From positions 124,001-188,000 of the forward strand of contig NZ_JBHULT010000008.1 of NCBI RefSeq assembly GCF_042684505.1: a stretch of 64,000 nucleotides of DNA, given 5' to 3'. Within the stretch, counting starts at the first letter, position 1. Each line of letters opens with the position of its first letter. A program made the position numbers and the translations under genes. The notes under the pieces are model-generated. The model did no database searches, had not been told where the DNA came from, and saw only the letters and a program-made list of their open reading frames with translations. The stretch comes from Salinimicrobium flavum. GTDB lineage: Bacteria > Bacteroidota > Bacteroidia > Flavobacteriales > Flavobacteriaceae. Of the stretch, positions 51,699-60,741 are shown one piece after another.

Positions 51699-52646
51699 TC
51701 ACCCTATGAACGCCAAACTGATAAAAATAGCATACCCGGCGAACAGAAAAAGACCTTTTAATCTGCCCAGGGAGAATCTACGGGGAAGGAAGGCCAGGGG
51801 AATAAGAATAAAAGCAATACCCATCATCCAGAAGATATCACTGGTAAGGGTGGCTTCAGATTTTACAAGTATGGGTTGAATTATTGCGGTGATCCCCAAT
51901 ACTGAAGCTATATTAAAAATGTTGGAACCTATCAGGTTCCCCATGGAAATCGCCTTTTCCTGTTTTAAAGCTGCAATTACTGAAGCAGCCAGTTCGGGCA
52001 CACTGGTCCCAATGGCGATCATTGTAACAGAGATCACCCTTTCACTTATACCCATAGTGGTAGCAAGATCTACAGCCCCGGTTACCAGAAGTTCAGACCC
52101 TCCCCAAAGTGCTGCTCCTCCAATAACCAACCAAAGCACTGTTTTGAAGGTGGAAGTTGCCTGCAGGGCGGGATCAACCTCATCTGCCCCTATTTCTGGT
52201 TTTTTACGTGCGCGACGTATTAAAAGGATTAGATAAAGAACAATACCTCCCAGAAGGAGCAAACCTTCCCACCTGGAAAGCACAAGACCCGAAGACAGAA
52301 AAAAGTAAAGTACAAAGGAGAAGATCATCATAATAGGCCAGTTGAACCTGTAAAAATCCCGGTCAACCAACAAGGGAGAGATCATTGCGGTAATACCCAT
52401 CACCAGTCCTATATTGGCAATGTTTGAGCCTATAATATTCCCCAGGGAAATATCTGAAAAACCTTCGAGAGCTGCCTGCAGGCTCACCAGCAATTCGGGG
52501 GCCGAAGTGGCGAAGGAAACTACGGTGAGACCAATTACCATCCGGGAAAGATTCAATTTAAAGGAGATTGCTACAGAAGACCTTACCAGGAATTCCCCTC
52601 CTACTACCAACAAAATAAATCCAAGGACTATAAATAGTATGCTCAT
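51699..52646 (-). CDS. Calcium/sodium antiporter, YrbG type
   Basis: A 315-residue membrane protein with two inverted repeats of the CaCA family: VSFATSAPELLVSLQAAL with GNIIGSNIANIGLVMG, and IAIGTSVPELAASVIAALKQ with GNLIGSNIFNIASVLG. These alpha-repeats carry the ion-binding acidic residues (PEL). It exchanges Ca2+ for Na+ or H+. The start is the ATG at 52646; a TTG one codon earlier is possible. Confidence 0.94.
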   Translation of the reverse strand: MSILFIVLGFILLVVGGEFLVRSSVAISFKLNLSRMVIGLTVVSFATSAPELLVSLQAALEGFSDISLGNIIGSNIANIGLVMGITAMISPLLVDRDFYRFNWPIMMIFSFVLYFFLSSGLVLSRWEGLLLLGGIVLYLILLIRRARKKPEIGADEVDPALQATSTFKTVLWLVIGGAALWGGSELLVTGAVDLATTMGISERVISVTMIAIGTSVPELAASVIAALKQEKAISMGNLIGSNIFNIASVLGITAIIQPILVKSEATLTSDIFWMMGIAFILIPLAFLPRRFSLGRLKGLFLFAGYAIFISLAFIG

Positions 52647-52815
52647 CAATTTTTTTTGCGAAGATAAAAGATTCTTACCTAATGCAGGAATTTCGGCACT
52701 TTTAGGCAGGTTAATAAAACCTTAAACCGAAAAATGAACATAATAACTAGAAAAATAGTTGTGAAACGAATTTTTTAGTTATGTTTGTTTTTAAGTACGT
52801 GTAAAAATAATATTC

Positions 52816-53175
52816 ATGGAAAAACTTACCAATAAAGAAGAGGAGATCATGAGGATCTTATGGCAACTGCAGACTGCTTTTGTCAAAGATGTCATTGCAG
52901 AGATTCCCGACTCCGGTCTGCATTATAATACCGTTTCCACGATCATCAGGAATCTGGAGGAAAAAGGATACGTGAGCCATAAAGCTTTCGGAAAAACACA
53001 CCAGTATTATCCTTTAATCACCAAAGAAGAATACCGAAAGCAGTTTATGAATATGGCCACTAAACGCTTTTTCGACAGCTCTTATAAGAATGTGGTTTCT
53101 TTTTTTGCCAAAGAGGAAAAGATAAGTGCACAGGAACTGCGGGAGATCCTGGAGATCATTGAAAAGAAAAAATAA
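52816..53175 (+). CDS. BlaI/MecI/CopY-type transcriptional repressor
   Basis: A 119-residue winged-helix protein: KLTNKEEEIMRILWQLQTAF, DSGLHYNTVSTIIRNLEEKG (recognition helix) and SHKAFGKTHQYYPLI (wing), followed by a C-terminal dimerisation helix region. In the bla/mec systems this repressor is cleaved when the membrane sensor detects beta-lactams. The stop shares a base with the start of the M56 sensor gene, so the pair is coupled. Confidence 0.94.
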   Translation: MEKLTNKEEEIMRILWQLQTAFVKDVIAEIPDSGLHYNTVSTIIRNLEEKGYVSHKAFGKTHQYYPLITKEEYRKQFMNMATKRFFDSSYKNVVSFFAKEEKISAQELREILEIIEKKK

Positions 53176-55145
53176 TGCAGGAATTGATCATATACCTCTT
53201 AAAAAGTGCAGGATTAATAAGCCTTTTCTACGCCGGCTATTATTTCCTGCTAAAGGACGATACCAACTTTAAAACCAATCGCATCTTTTTACTCGCAGGA
53301 ATCATAACCTCTCTACTCCTGCCCTCTCTTGAGATCACACGTACTGTTATCGTTGATACAGCTTCTGTACCGATCTTCTTTGAAAATGCCTCGGCCACCT
53401 CAATATCAACAGTGCCGGCCGAAGCAGCAGGGACCGACTGGTGGCAAATCGCCGGCATGATCTATCTTATTGGCTTCAGCTTTTTCCTCCTGAAGTTCCT
53501 CCTCGAACTCTTTTTTCTTCTGAAGTTGATCTTTAAGCATAAATCATTTCGAAAAAGTGATCATTATCTTATTCACAAACCCGGAATCACCCAACCTTTT
53601 TCCTTTTTTAAGCATATCGTGCTTGATCCTGATCAGCATAGCCCGGCCGAATTGGAAATCATCCTGAAGCACGAGCACTCACACGTCCGCCAATGGCATT
53701 CGGTTGACCAGCTACTTAGTAGCTTTAGCGTTTACCTGCTATGGTTTAATCCGTGGAGCTGGCTATACAGGAAAAGCCTTGTTCAAAATCTGGAATACCT
53801 GGCAGACAAAGAAGTTATTCTTGAAGAGGTGTCAAAAAAAGAATATCAAAAAACCCTTTTAAAGATCTCTCTAGGCGATTATCGTCCGGCCCTTACCAAT
53901 CAATTCTATCAATCCTTTATCAAAAAACGAATTATGATGCTCAATAAAAATACAACTCAAAAATCCAGTTTTTGGAAGACAGGTTTGTTATTGCCTTTCC
54001 TGTTTTTCTTCATTCTAAGCTTTAACGTAAAGACAGAAGCCCAGGAAGTTATTAGCGGGTCAAATCCTAAGATTTCAAAAATGGAAGTTTCAGCCTACGT
54101 TACAAAAGATTCAGAAGAGAAAGAGCTTCGGGCATTAGAAAACCTCTTCGGGAAACAGGGAGTGGAATTAAAATTTGATGACCTTGAATTTTCTGAAGGA
54201 TTACTAACCAATGTGGCGGTTTCCTTCAGAAAAAAATCTACGGGAACTACCGGCAACCTTTCCCTCAATAACTCTAACGGGATAAGTCCCTTGTTGATCT
54301 ATACAGATGGAGAGAAAGTAGTGATGACTCCCAAAACTGCTGTACCCGAAAAATCTGAAGGTGCATTATCCGGATTGGGAAATTCCCCGTTATACATCAT
54401 TGCGGGAAAAGAATACAAAACCTCCCAGCTTACAGATAAATATATAGAGACTAAAGGAACCTGGAGTGTCATTAAACCAAAAGAGGCCTTAGAAGAATTT
54501 GGGAGCAAAGCAAAAGATGGTGCCATAATTATTTCTGAAAGCAATATTATTGATGATTTCAAAGAAGCGCTTAAACATATGGATCTCAAACAACTGAGTT
54601 TCAACCAAAGATATATTCAGGTGAAAAAGAATGCTCCTCCTGTTCTATTAAGAATTGAAACAAAAGTTAATCAGAACTCTACTCCTGCACCCTCCAGTTT
54701 TAAATCCCAAAAAATTCAGTTTCATTCCGATCCAGATGAAATTATTGCCTTCCAAACCGGAAATAAAAAGGATCAGAAATATTATTTCAGGCAAATGAAT
54801 ACGGTTGTGATCCTTGATGGAGAAGTAATGGAAAAGGATTTTGACGTAAATACTATTGAACCTTCAACTATAAAAAGTCTCAATATTCTAAAGGACGCAG
54901 ACGCTGTTGAGAAGTATGGAGAAGGTGCTAAAAATGGGGTGATCAAAATCGAACTTAAATCTGAAGAAGAAATTAAGGCCACCAGCGAACTTTCAGAAGA
55001 AAAGTCAAAACCTTTAAACATAAGAGTTAGTAATGTGCAATTTGATAATTCAAAGGAGAAGAGAAGCGCCAGGCTTTCTGTACGGGATGTAGGAAGTGCA
55101 GATCCAGATGCATTGACAGGCTTTACGTGGTCGACGGAAAAATAA
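53175..55145 (+). CDS. BlaR1-like M56 sensor peptidase with TonB-plug-like modules, frameshifted 3' end
   Basis: A 656-residue protein with N-terminal membrane helices (about 5-25, 37-52, 92-122), the M56 zinc motif HEHSH (166-170) and a further helix near 268-285. The periplasmic part contains modules resembling the TonB-receptor plug: SPLYIIAGKEY...KDGAIIIS and VVILDGEVMEKDFD...YGEGAKNGVIKIE. Such M56 proteins activate a BlaI repressor partner. The frame ends in GFTWSTEK, but a third module continues in another frame to 55282, so the C terminus appears to be lost by a frameshift or restored by frameshifting. Confidence 0.88.
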   Translation: MQELIIYLLKSAGLISLFYAGYYFLLKDDTNFKTNRIFLLAGIITSLLLPSLEITRTVIVDTASVPIFFENASATSISTVPAEAAGTDWWQIAGMIYLIGFSFFLLKFLLELFFLLKLIFKHKSFRKSDHYLIHKPGITQPFSFFKHIVLDPDQHSPAELEIILKHEHSHVRQWHSVDQLLSSFSVYLLWFNPWSWLYRKSLVQNLEYLADKEVILEEVSKKEYQKTLLKISLGDYRPALTNQFYQSFIKKRIMMLNKNTTQKSSFWKTGLLLPFLFFFILSFNVKTEAQEVISGSNPKISKMEVSAYVTKDSEEKELRALENLFGKQGVELKFDDLEFSEGLLTNVAVSFRKKSTGTTGNLSLNNSNGISPLLIYTDGEKVVMTPKTAVPEKSEGALSGLGNSPLYIIAGKEYKTSQLTDKYIETKGTWSVIKPKEALEEFGSKAKDGAIIISESNIIDDFKEALKHMDLKQLSFNQRYIQVKKNAPPVLLRIETKVNQNSTPAPSSFKSQKIQFHSDPDEIIAFQTGNKKDQKYYFRQMNTVVILDGEVMEKDFDVNTIEPSTIKSLNILKDADAVEKYGEGAKNGVIKIELKSEEEIKATSELSEEKSKPLNIRVSNVQFDNSKEKRSARLSVRDVGSADPDALTGFTWSTEK

Positions 55146-55282
55146 TGGACAAGGATTTTGATCCTGATTTAATTGCACCAAATGATATTGAATCAGTAAC
55201 TGTGCTAAAAGGAGATAAAGCAACTGCAAAATATGGAGAGAAAGCTTCCAAAGGGGTAATTGAAATCATTACAAAAAAGTAA
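55121..55282 (+). pseudogene. Out-of-frame third plug-like module of the M56 sensor
   Basis: In the frame shifted by -1 relative to the sensor, bases 55121-55282 encode LYVVDGKIMDKDFDPDLIAP, then DIESVTVLKGD, KYGEKASKGVIEIITKK and a stop. It is clearly homologous to the second in-frame module (LDGEVMEKDFDVNTIEP ... KYGEGAKNGVIKIELK). The shift lies between about 55095 and 55121; no long homopolymer is present. Confidence 0.8.
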
Positions 55283-55337
55283 TACCGGTTTTGGGTGGCC
55301 GCCGGCCATTCAAAAGTTCAAGGTTTAAAGCTCATCT

Positions 55338-55377
55338 GACCTGCAAGGTTTCTAAATCCTTGTAGGTCTTTTTTTTT
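55338..55377 (+). terminator. Palindromic terminator after the BlaI/BlaR1 pair
   Basis: GACCTGCAAGG - 9 bases - CCTTGTAGGTC (one G-U pair) followed by nine T. Confidence 0.8.
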
Positions 55378-55383
55378 GTTCCA

Positions 55384-55417
55384 AACCTACAAGGTCCCAA
55401 AAAAGTCCTTGCAGGTT
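55384..55417. repeat. Second copy of the CCTRCAAGG palindrome
   Basis: AACCTACAAGG - 12 bases - CCTTGCAGGTT (one mismatch), 7 bases after the T run of the preceding terminator-like copy. Confidence 0.75.
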
Positions 55418-55449
55418 AGTTGGCAGCCAACCACTGAATACTATTTTCC

Positions 55450-55457
55450 TATCTTTG
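55450..55457 (+). promoter_or_regulatory. TAnnTTTG -7 element for the small basic protein gene
   Basis: TATCTTTG, 17 bases before the ATG at 55475. Confidence 0.42.
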
Positions 55458-55474
55458 ATAGAAACCAACCCTTC

Positions 55475-55624
55475 ATGAAAAAGAAATTTTTCAAGCTGTT
55501 GTCAAAACTCAATAAAAAGATATTGCCCAGCTACAGCAAAAGACAACTCGACCTGGCCAAAGCCACCAAATTTCAAAAAGCCATCATTGGCTGGAAATTG
55601 TGGGTGACCAAAAATTCCCTTTGA
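55475..55624 (+). CDS. Small basic protein (49 residues)
   Basis: A 49-residue strongly basic protein beginning MKKKFFKLLSKLNKKILPSY and ending GWKLWVTKNSL. I recall similar ~50-residue flavobacterial proteins of this pattern, sometimes labelled SsrA-binding, but it is far too short to be SmpB and no function is established. A TAnnTTTG element precedes the ATG, supporting expression. The frame is open upstream to 55376 through the repeat region, which is not credible as coding. Confidence 0.65.
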   Translation: MKKKFFKLLSKLNKKILPSYSKRQLDLAKATKFQKAIIGWKLWVTKNSL

Positions 55625-55626
55625 TG

Positions 55627-56145
55627 CTATTCTACTGTGAGTAGCGATACCACCTGGTAGGGTTTTAATTTGTCCTTTCCATGCAAGAAGGCCAGTTCCA
55701 TAAGGAAATTACACTGCACAATCTCCCCTCCCATTTTTTCCACCAACCTGCATGCAGCCGCAGCAGTACCCCCCGTTGCCAAAACATCATCATGAATGAG
55801 TACTTTCTCTCCTTGTTTGATGGCATCTTTATGGATCTCCAGTACATCCTCTCCATACTCCAGGGAATAATTTTCCCGGTAGGTTTCATAAGGTAGTTTT
55901 CCGGGTTTACGTATAGGAACAAAACCTGCATGAAGTCTTTCTGCGAGTAGGGTTGCGAAAAAGAAACCACGGGATTCAATACCCACTACCTTATCTATTT
56001 TAAGGCCGTTAAGTTTTTCCAACAGGATCTCTGTCGCTTTTTTGGCTGCTTCAGGATCCTGAAGCAATGGGGTTATGTCCTTATAAACGACACCGGGTTT
56101 GGGAAAATCGGGTACATCCCTAATATAATCTTGAAGGTTGAACAT
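55627..56145 (-). CDS. apt: Adenine phosphoribosyltransferase
   Basis: A 172-residue type I PRTase: IRDVPDFPKPGVVYKDITPL at the N terminus, KVVGIESRGFFFATLLAERL, VPIRKPGKLPYET and the PRPP-binding VLIHDDVLATGGTAAAA. It salvages adenine to AMP. The stop is 3 bases from the convergent small protein gene. Confidence 0.96.
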   Translation of the reverse strand: MFNLQDYIRDVPDFPKPGVVYKDITPLLQDPEAAKKATEILLEKLNGLKIDKVVGIESRGFFFATLLAERLHAGFVPIRKPGKLPYETYRENYSLEYGEDVLEIHKDAIKQGEKVLIHDDVLATGGTAAAACRLVEKMGGEIVQCNFLMELAFLHGKDKLKPYQVVSLLTVE

Positions 56146-56294
56146 GGAGGATAATTTAAGTTACGAAGATAGAATTTTCCGCAGGAAAAATACAAACTTC
56201 CTACACCCTGTTAGTAAAACAGCAACAAACATTTAGAACTCATTTAACTGCTCCACAGACCCGGATGAATTAAATTAGATGGAACCAAAAAAAT

Positions 56295-56789
56295 ATGGAA
56301 ACTATGAAAAATTTGAAAGATTTGTTCGAACATGAGTTGAAGGATTTGTACAGTGCAGAAAACCAATTGCTGGCGGCACTTCCTAAAATGCAAAAGAGCG
56401 CCAATGACAGTAAATTGAAAAAAGCTTTTGAGAAACATCTCAAAGAGACTGAAGGCCATGTAAAAAGACTGGAAGAGATCTGCGAAAAACTTGGGATCAA
56501 ACCTACCGGCGAAACCTGTAAGGCCATGAAAGGACTTGTAAGTGAGGCAGAATCCTTCCTTAAAGAAGATGCCGAAAAAGAAGTAAGGGATGCGGGTCTT
56601 ATCGCCGAAGCTCAACGGGTAGAACATTACGAGATCGCAGCTTATGGTACCGCCGTAAGATATGCCCAGGAACTGGGACATGACGACGTTGCGGCCAAGT
56701 TGAAAAAAACTCTCGACGAAGAATACAAAACTGATGATCTTTTAACCGATATGGCAGAAGACAGAATAAACAAAAAGGCGATAAAATAA
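56295..56789 (+). CDS. YciE/DUF892 ferritin-like stress protein
   Basis: A 164-residue four-helix protein matching DUF892: LKDLFEHELKDLYSAENQLL, FEKHLKETEGHVKRLEEICE, AQRVEHYEIAAYGTAVRYA and a final DDLLTDMAEDRINKKA. The Glu/His residues on these helices can form a di-metal centre as in ferritin-like proteins. YciE-type proteins are induced by osmotic and other stress. It has a strong terminator downstream. Confidence 0.93.
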   Translation: METMKNLKDLFEHELKDLYSAENQLLAALPKMQKSANDSKLKKAFEKHLKETEGHVKRLEEICEKLGIKPTGETCKAMKGLVSEAESFLKEDAEKEVRDAGLIAEAQRVEHYEIAAYGTAVRYAQELGHDDVAAKLKKTLDEEYKTDDLLTDMAEDRINKKAIK

Positions 56790-56816
56790 TAGCTCTTTCA
56801 GCTTTTTTGTGAAGAA

Positions 56817-56857
56817 AGAAGTCGTCTAAAAAATCAAATTTAGACGACTTCTTTTTT
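56817..56857 (+). terminator. Strong terminator after the DUF892 gene
   Basis: Perfect 14-bp stem AGAAGTCGTCTAAA / TTTAGACGACTTCT with an 8-base loop and a T run. Confidence 0.9.
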
Positions 56858-57026
56858 CTCCTATAGAAGAATGAAACCACAACTCATAAAAGAGAAATTA
56901 TACTATAAATATTTAACTGAAAACCAGCGAATTATACAGCTTCCTGATGATGTGCTAAATTTTAGTTAACCCTTTGAAAAGCAATTAAATAACACCATAT
57001 TTTTTCTTATATTATATTCCCCTGCC

Positions 57027-57539
57027 ATGATAAAGGAAAAGAATAAAATTTCAGCAATGAACGAGCAAATAAAAAGGGCCAAACAGCTTCAGGAACTCCT
57101 TATCGACAATTTCCTTGTCGCCAGGCATTGCCGTAAATCAACGGAAATCATTTCAGAAGTTTCCCTTAGCTATTATTTTCAGAAGCTGGCCTCAAAACGC
57201 TCACAATTTGCCGTTGAACTAGGACAGCAAACTACCAGGTTGCAGGAGGTAAAACCCGCCGTGTCTCCTGCCTCCTATGAAAATAGATGGAGCGAGAAAG
57301 CCCCGGAAGATAAATTGAAGATAGTCCGCAAAAGTATTAAACTCTATAAGATCAGCCTTGCAAAGTATAAGAAGGCGCTCAGTCAGATCAACGAAGGCGG
57401 CTGCAGGGAGATCTTAATAAGGCATAAAGCCCATATTGCCAATACAATCTCTGAAATGAAAGCCCTTAAAATGCTGCTAAAGGAAAAAGAAGTGAGAAAA
57501 GCAGGAGAGGAACCTCAAAAGATCCACGAGATCCTTTAA
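57027..57539 (+). CDS. Helical protein related to DUF2383
   Basis: A 170-residue basic helical protein. The segment QELLIDNFLVARHCRKSTEI, then SYYFQKLASKRSQFAVELGQ, follows the helix 1-helix 2 pattern of DUF2383 ferritin-like bundles, with two more helices to about residue 155. It is more diverged than the copy at 2049. The start may be ATG 57027 or 57057. It lies in a stretch with other stress-type genes (DUF892, UspA). Function unknown. Confidence 0.6.
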   Translation: MIKEKNKISAMNEQIKRAKQLQELLIDNFLVARHCRKSTEIISEVSLSYYFQKLASKRSQFAVELGQQTTRLQEVKPAVSPASYENRWSEKAPEDKLKIVRKSIKLYKISLAKYKKALSQINEGGCREILIRHKAHIANTISEMKALKMLLKEKEVRKAGEEPQKIHEIL

Positions 57540-57629
57540 ACAGCACAACTCCAAACCATCCCGGGTTTATGGGTTTTCATTATATTGCCGGAAATTATTT
57601 AAGAATCACTACTTAAACGGTTTCCTCCC

Positions 57630-59987
57630 ATGAACAAAACTTTATTTTTCTTTGTCGTGGCCTGCCTTGGCCTCTACCCAGCTTTCGCCCAACAATCAGA
57701 CCTCAGTGTTGAAAAAATCATGCAAGACCCCCAATGGATGGGATCCTTTCCTTCCAATATCTCCTGGGGGGCGCATAGCGAAAATATTTACTTCAATTAT
57801 AACCCGGAAAGAAATCCGGCAGATTCCCTGTACCGTATCAATATTAAAGATCAGGAAAAGATAGTTCCTGTTTCCTGGAAAGACCGGGAAAAACTACCCC
57901 CTGCTTCAGGCGATTTCAATGATAAAAAAACAAAGAAGGTCTTTACCCGCAGCGGCAGTCTTCTTATTTATGACCTGAAGAGCAGGAAGGAAAAGACCAT
58001 TCTCGACCTGGGTGCACAGATCAGGGAACCAAAATTCCTGGCCAATGAAGATCTGATAAGCTTCGTGTTCAGTGATAATGCCTATATCTATGATCTCAGA
58101 AATGGAACGCTCAAAAAATTGACCAACATAAGGCGAGGGAATGAGAAAGAGGACAAAGACAAAGACTTATCAGAACAGGACGAATGGCTGAAAACCGAAA
58201 ACCTGGAACTTCTTCAGGTAGTGCAGGAAAGAGAAACCAAGAAAGAAGAAACTGAGAAGTACAGGGAACTTACCCAGGCTCCTGAACCTTTTACCTTTTA
58301 TACCGGAAAAAAACAGCTTTCCAATCTTGCCGTGGCACCTAATGGCAGGTATGTTACTTTCAACCTCATCACCAGGGCTGAAAATCCGGATACCAACGTA
58401 CCCAATTATGTTGATCCCACAGGGTATACCGTGAATCTCCCGGCCAGGAGTAAAGTGGGCAGTGAACCCACAAAAATGGAACTGGCAATATACAATCTTA
58501 AAAAGGATACGGTTTACCTGGTGCAGACCAATGCCTTGCCCGGTATTAAAGACCTACCCAATTATATCAAGGATTATCCTGACCGTGAGTGGAAGGAAGA
58601 AGAAAGGGAAGTGATCGTTACCGGACCCGTCTTTTCTGACAATGGGGAGAGAGCCGTGGTCAATGTACGCTCACATGACAACAAAGACAGGTGGATCGCG
58701 CAACTTGATCTGGGAACCGGAGAACTCACATCCCTGGACAGGCAACGTGATGAAGCCTGGATAGCCGGTCCCGGAATAGGATATTCCTTTAGCAAGGGAA
58801 CCCTCGGTTGGCTGCCCGACAATAAGTCCATTTACTATCAAAGTGAAGAGACAGGATATTCCCATCTCTACCTGTTAAATACAGAAACCGGAAAGAAACA
58901 GGCTTTGACCTCGGGAGAATTTGAGATCTTCGATCCTTTCCTTTCCAATAATAAAAAGCACTGGTACTTTACCTCTTCTGAAGTTGATCCCGGGGAAAGA
59001 CATTTTTACAGAATGCCGGTTAACGGGGGGCAAAAGGAAAAACTAACTAACATGACGGGAAACAATGAGGTTGAACTTTCGCCAGATGAAAAATATATGG
59101 CCATAAGACACTCCTACAGCAACAAACCCTGGGAACTCTACCTGAAAAGGACCTCGAAGCAGGCAGAGGCAAAACAACTTACTGCCGGGGCTACAGAAGA
59201 TTTTCGGGCTTATGATTGGAGAGATCCGCAGCTGGTAAGTTTTACCGGTAAAGATGGAGCAGAAGTTCCCGCTAGGTTGTATACGCCGGAAACATCGAAC
59301 GGAGCCGCAGTGATCTTTGTCCACGGTGCCGGGTATCTTCAAAATGTTCACAAATGGTGGTCAAGCTACTTCAGGGAATACATGTTCCACAACCTGTTAA
59401 CAGATCTTGGGTATACCGTGCTTGATATTGATTACCGCGGCAGTGCAGGTTACGGGCGTGACTGGCGAACCGGCATCTACCGGCATATGGGTGGAAAAGA
59501 TCTCGCAGATCAGGTCTCGGGGGCTGAATTCCTGGTAAAAGACCATGGGGTAGATGCAGAAAAGATTGGGATCTATGGAGGTAGCTACGGCGGATTCATT
59601 ACACTGATGGCTATGTTCACCGAAGCAGACACTTTTAAGAGCGGGGCAGCTTTAAGATCTGTGACAGACTGGGCGCATTATAATCACGGCTACACATCTA
59701 ATATCCTGAACGAACCGGTAAGTGACCCTATAGCCTACAGAAGGTCCTCCCCTATTTATTTCGCGGAAGGATTAGAAGGCAACCTGTTGATCGCCCATGG
59801 AATGACAGATGTCAACGTGCATTACCAGGATGTGGTAAGGCTTGCGCAGCGATTAATAGAACTTGGAAAAGAAGATTGGGAAATGGCGGTCTATCCTGTA
59901 GAAGGCCATGGATTCGTAGAACCCAGCAGTTGGACTGATGAATACCGAAGGATCCTTGAACTCTTCAATGAGACCCTTTTAGATTAG
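57630..59987 (+). CDS. S9 family prolyl oligopeptidase-type peptidase
   Basis: A 785-residue exported serine peptidase: signal peptide (LFFFVVACLGLYPAFA), a beta-propeller (about 30-530) and an alpha/beta-hydrolase domain (about 540-785). The nucleophile is Ser652 in GGSYGG, with the acid in AHGMTDVNVH and the base in EGHGFV. It resembles DPP4/acylaminoacyl-peptidase-like enzymes that act on peptides in the periplasm. Monocistronic with its own terminator. Confidence 0.94.
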   Translation: MNKTLFFFVVACLGLYPAFAQQSDLSVEKIMQDPQWMGSFPSNISWGAHSENIYFNYNPERNPADSLYRINIKDQEKIVPVSWKDREKLPPASGDFNDKKTKKVFTRSGSLLIYDLKSRKEKTILDLGAQIREPKFLANEDLISFVFSDNAYIYDLRNGTLKKLTNIRRGNEKEDKDKDLSEQDEWLKTENLELLQVVQERETKKEETEKYRELTQAPEPFTFYTGKKQLSNLAVAPNGRYVTFNLITRAENPDTNVPNYVDPTGYTVNLPARSKVGSEPTKMELAIYNLKKDTVYLVQTNALPGIKDLPNYIKDYPDREWKEEEREVIVTGPVFSDNGERAVVNVRSHDNKDRWIAQLDLGTGELTSLDRQRDEAWIAGPGIGYSFSKGTLGWLPDNKSIYYQSEETGYSHLYLLNTETGKKQALTSGEFEIFDPFLSNNKKHWYFTSSEVDPGERHFYRMPVNGGQKEKLTNMTGNNEVELSPDEKYMAIRHSYSNKPWELYLKRTSKQAEAKQLTAGATEDFRAYDWRDPQLVSFTGKDGAEVPARLYTPETSNGAAVIFVHGAGYLQNVHKWWSSYFREYMFHNLLTDLGYTVLDIDYRGSAGYGRDWRTGIYRHMGGKDLADQVSGAEFLVKDHGVDAEKIGIYGGSYGGFITLMAMFTEADTFKSGAALRSVTDWAHYNHGYTSNILNEPVSDPIAYRRSSPIYFAEGLEGNLLIAHGMTDVNVHYQDVVRLAQRLIELGKEDWEMAVYPVEGHGFVEPSSWTDEYRRILELFNETLLD

Positions 59988-59996
59988 ATAAGTTTC

Positions 59997-60028
59997 AGAT
60001 CTGGTGCAGAAATGCACCAGATCTTTTT
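59997..60028 (+). terminator. Terminator of the S9 peptidase gene
   Basis: Perfect 12-bp stem AGATCTGGTGCA / TGCACCAGATCT with a GAAA tetraloop and TTTT tail. Confidence 0.92.
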
Positions 60029-60096
60029 AGTGACCCCCGGGAAGGTTTCCCGCCTGAACTTTTTTTAATATCTTTAATCGACTAATTAACCACCCC

Positions 60097-60534
60097 ATGA
60101 AAAATATCCTTGTTGCTATCAATTTTGAGAAGAATGCTGAACGCCTTTTAAATAAGGCCGAAGAATTTGCCAGAACTTACAATTCCAAGATCTGGATCCT
60201 CCATGTCACAGAACCTGATCCCGATGATTTCCTCGGCCTGGAAGCAGGTCCTCAATTTGCCCAGGACAGAAGGGTAGAAAAAAGGAAAAAGGAAGGTGTA
60301 CTGGTGCAGGAACTGGTTCAAAACCTTAAAGCAAAAAATCTGGACGTGGAAGGTCTTCTAATAGAAGGGCCTACAGCCAAGACCATTAAGAAGAAGGTAA
60401 GGGAGCTGGATGTAGATCTTCTGGTGGTTGGTCATCAAAAAAGAAATTTCTTTTATCAAATGTTCGTAGGGAACATTGAACAAGATCTGGTGGAGGATCT
60501 AAAGGTTCCGGTGGTGTTGGTGCCGCTGAATTAA
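60097..60534 (+). CDS. Universal stress protein (UspA family)
   Basis: A 145-residue single Usp domain: NILVAINFEKNAERLLNKA at the N terminus, LHVTEPD, and C-terminal DLLVVGHQKRNFFYQMFVGN followed by VPVVLVPLN. The ATP-binding G-2x-G-9x-G(S/T) motif is altered (GHQKRNFF...GNIEQD), so nucleotide binding is uncertain. Single-domain Usp proteins act as stress and energy-state sensors. It is transcribed toward the PAS sensor but 207 bases away. Confidence 0.9.
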   Translation: MKNILVAINFEKNAERLLNKAEEFARTYNSKIWILHVTEPDPDDFLGLEAGPQFAQDRRVEKRKKEGVLVQELVQNLKAKNLDVEGLLIEGPTAKTIKKKVRELDVDLLVVGHQKRNFFYQMFVGNIEQDLVEDLKVPVVLVPLN

Positions 60535-60624
60535 TCCAGTATGTAAGAAATATTTTACATTTATTTAATTTCTATACGATAAAACACATATTTTTCCGAT
60601 TATCAGCACCTTAGAAATAATTTA

Positions 60625-60632
60625 TAATTTTG
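60625..60632 (+). promoter_or_regulatory. TAnnTTTG element upstream of the PAS sensor gene
   Basis: TAATTTTG in an AT-rich 207-base gap, 110 bases before the ATG at 60742. It would give a long leader; weak evidence. Confidence 0.25.
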
Positions 60633-60741
60633 AAAACCGATAAATTATAATATCTTTATCTTTTATTTAACAAATCATTAAGATTTGTTTTTTATCCTGT
60701 TTCAGCTGAATCTGACCAGGAAATGAAGGCAAGATGGATCT

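Noticed and set aside
53175..55145. The C-terminal half of the M56 protein as a real TonB-dependent receptor
   Set aside because: Only plug-like modules are present; there is no beta-barrel and the protein is anchored by inner-membrane helices.
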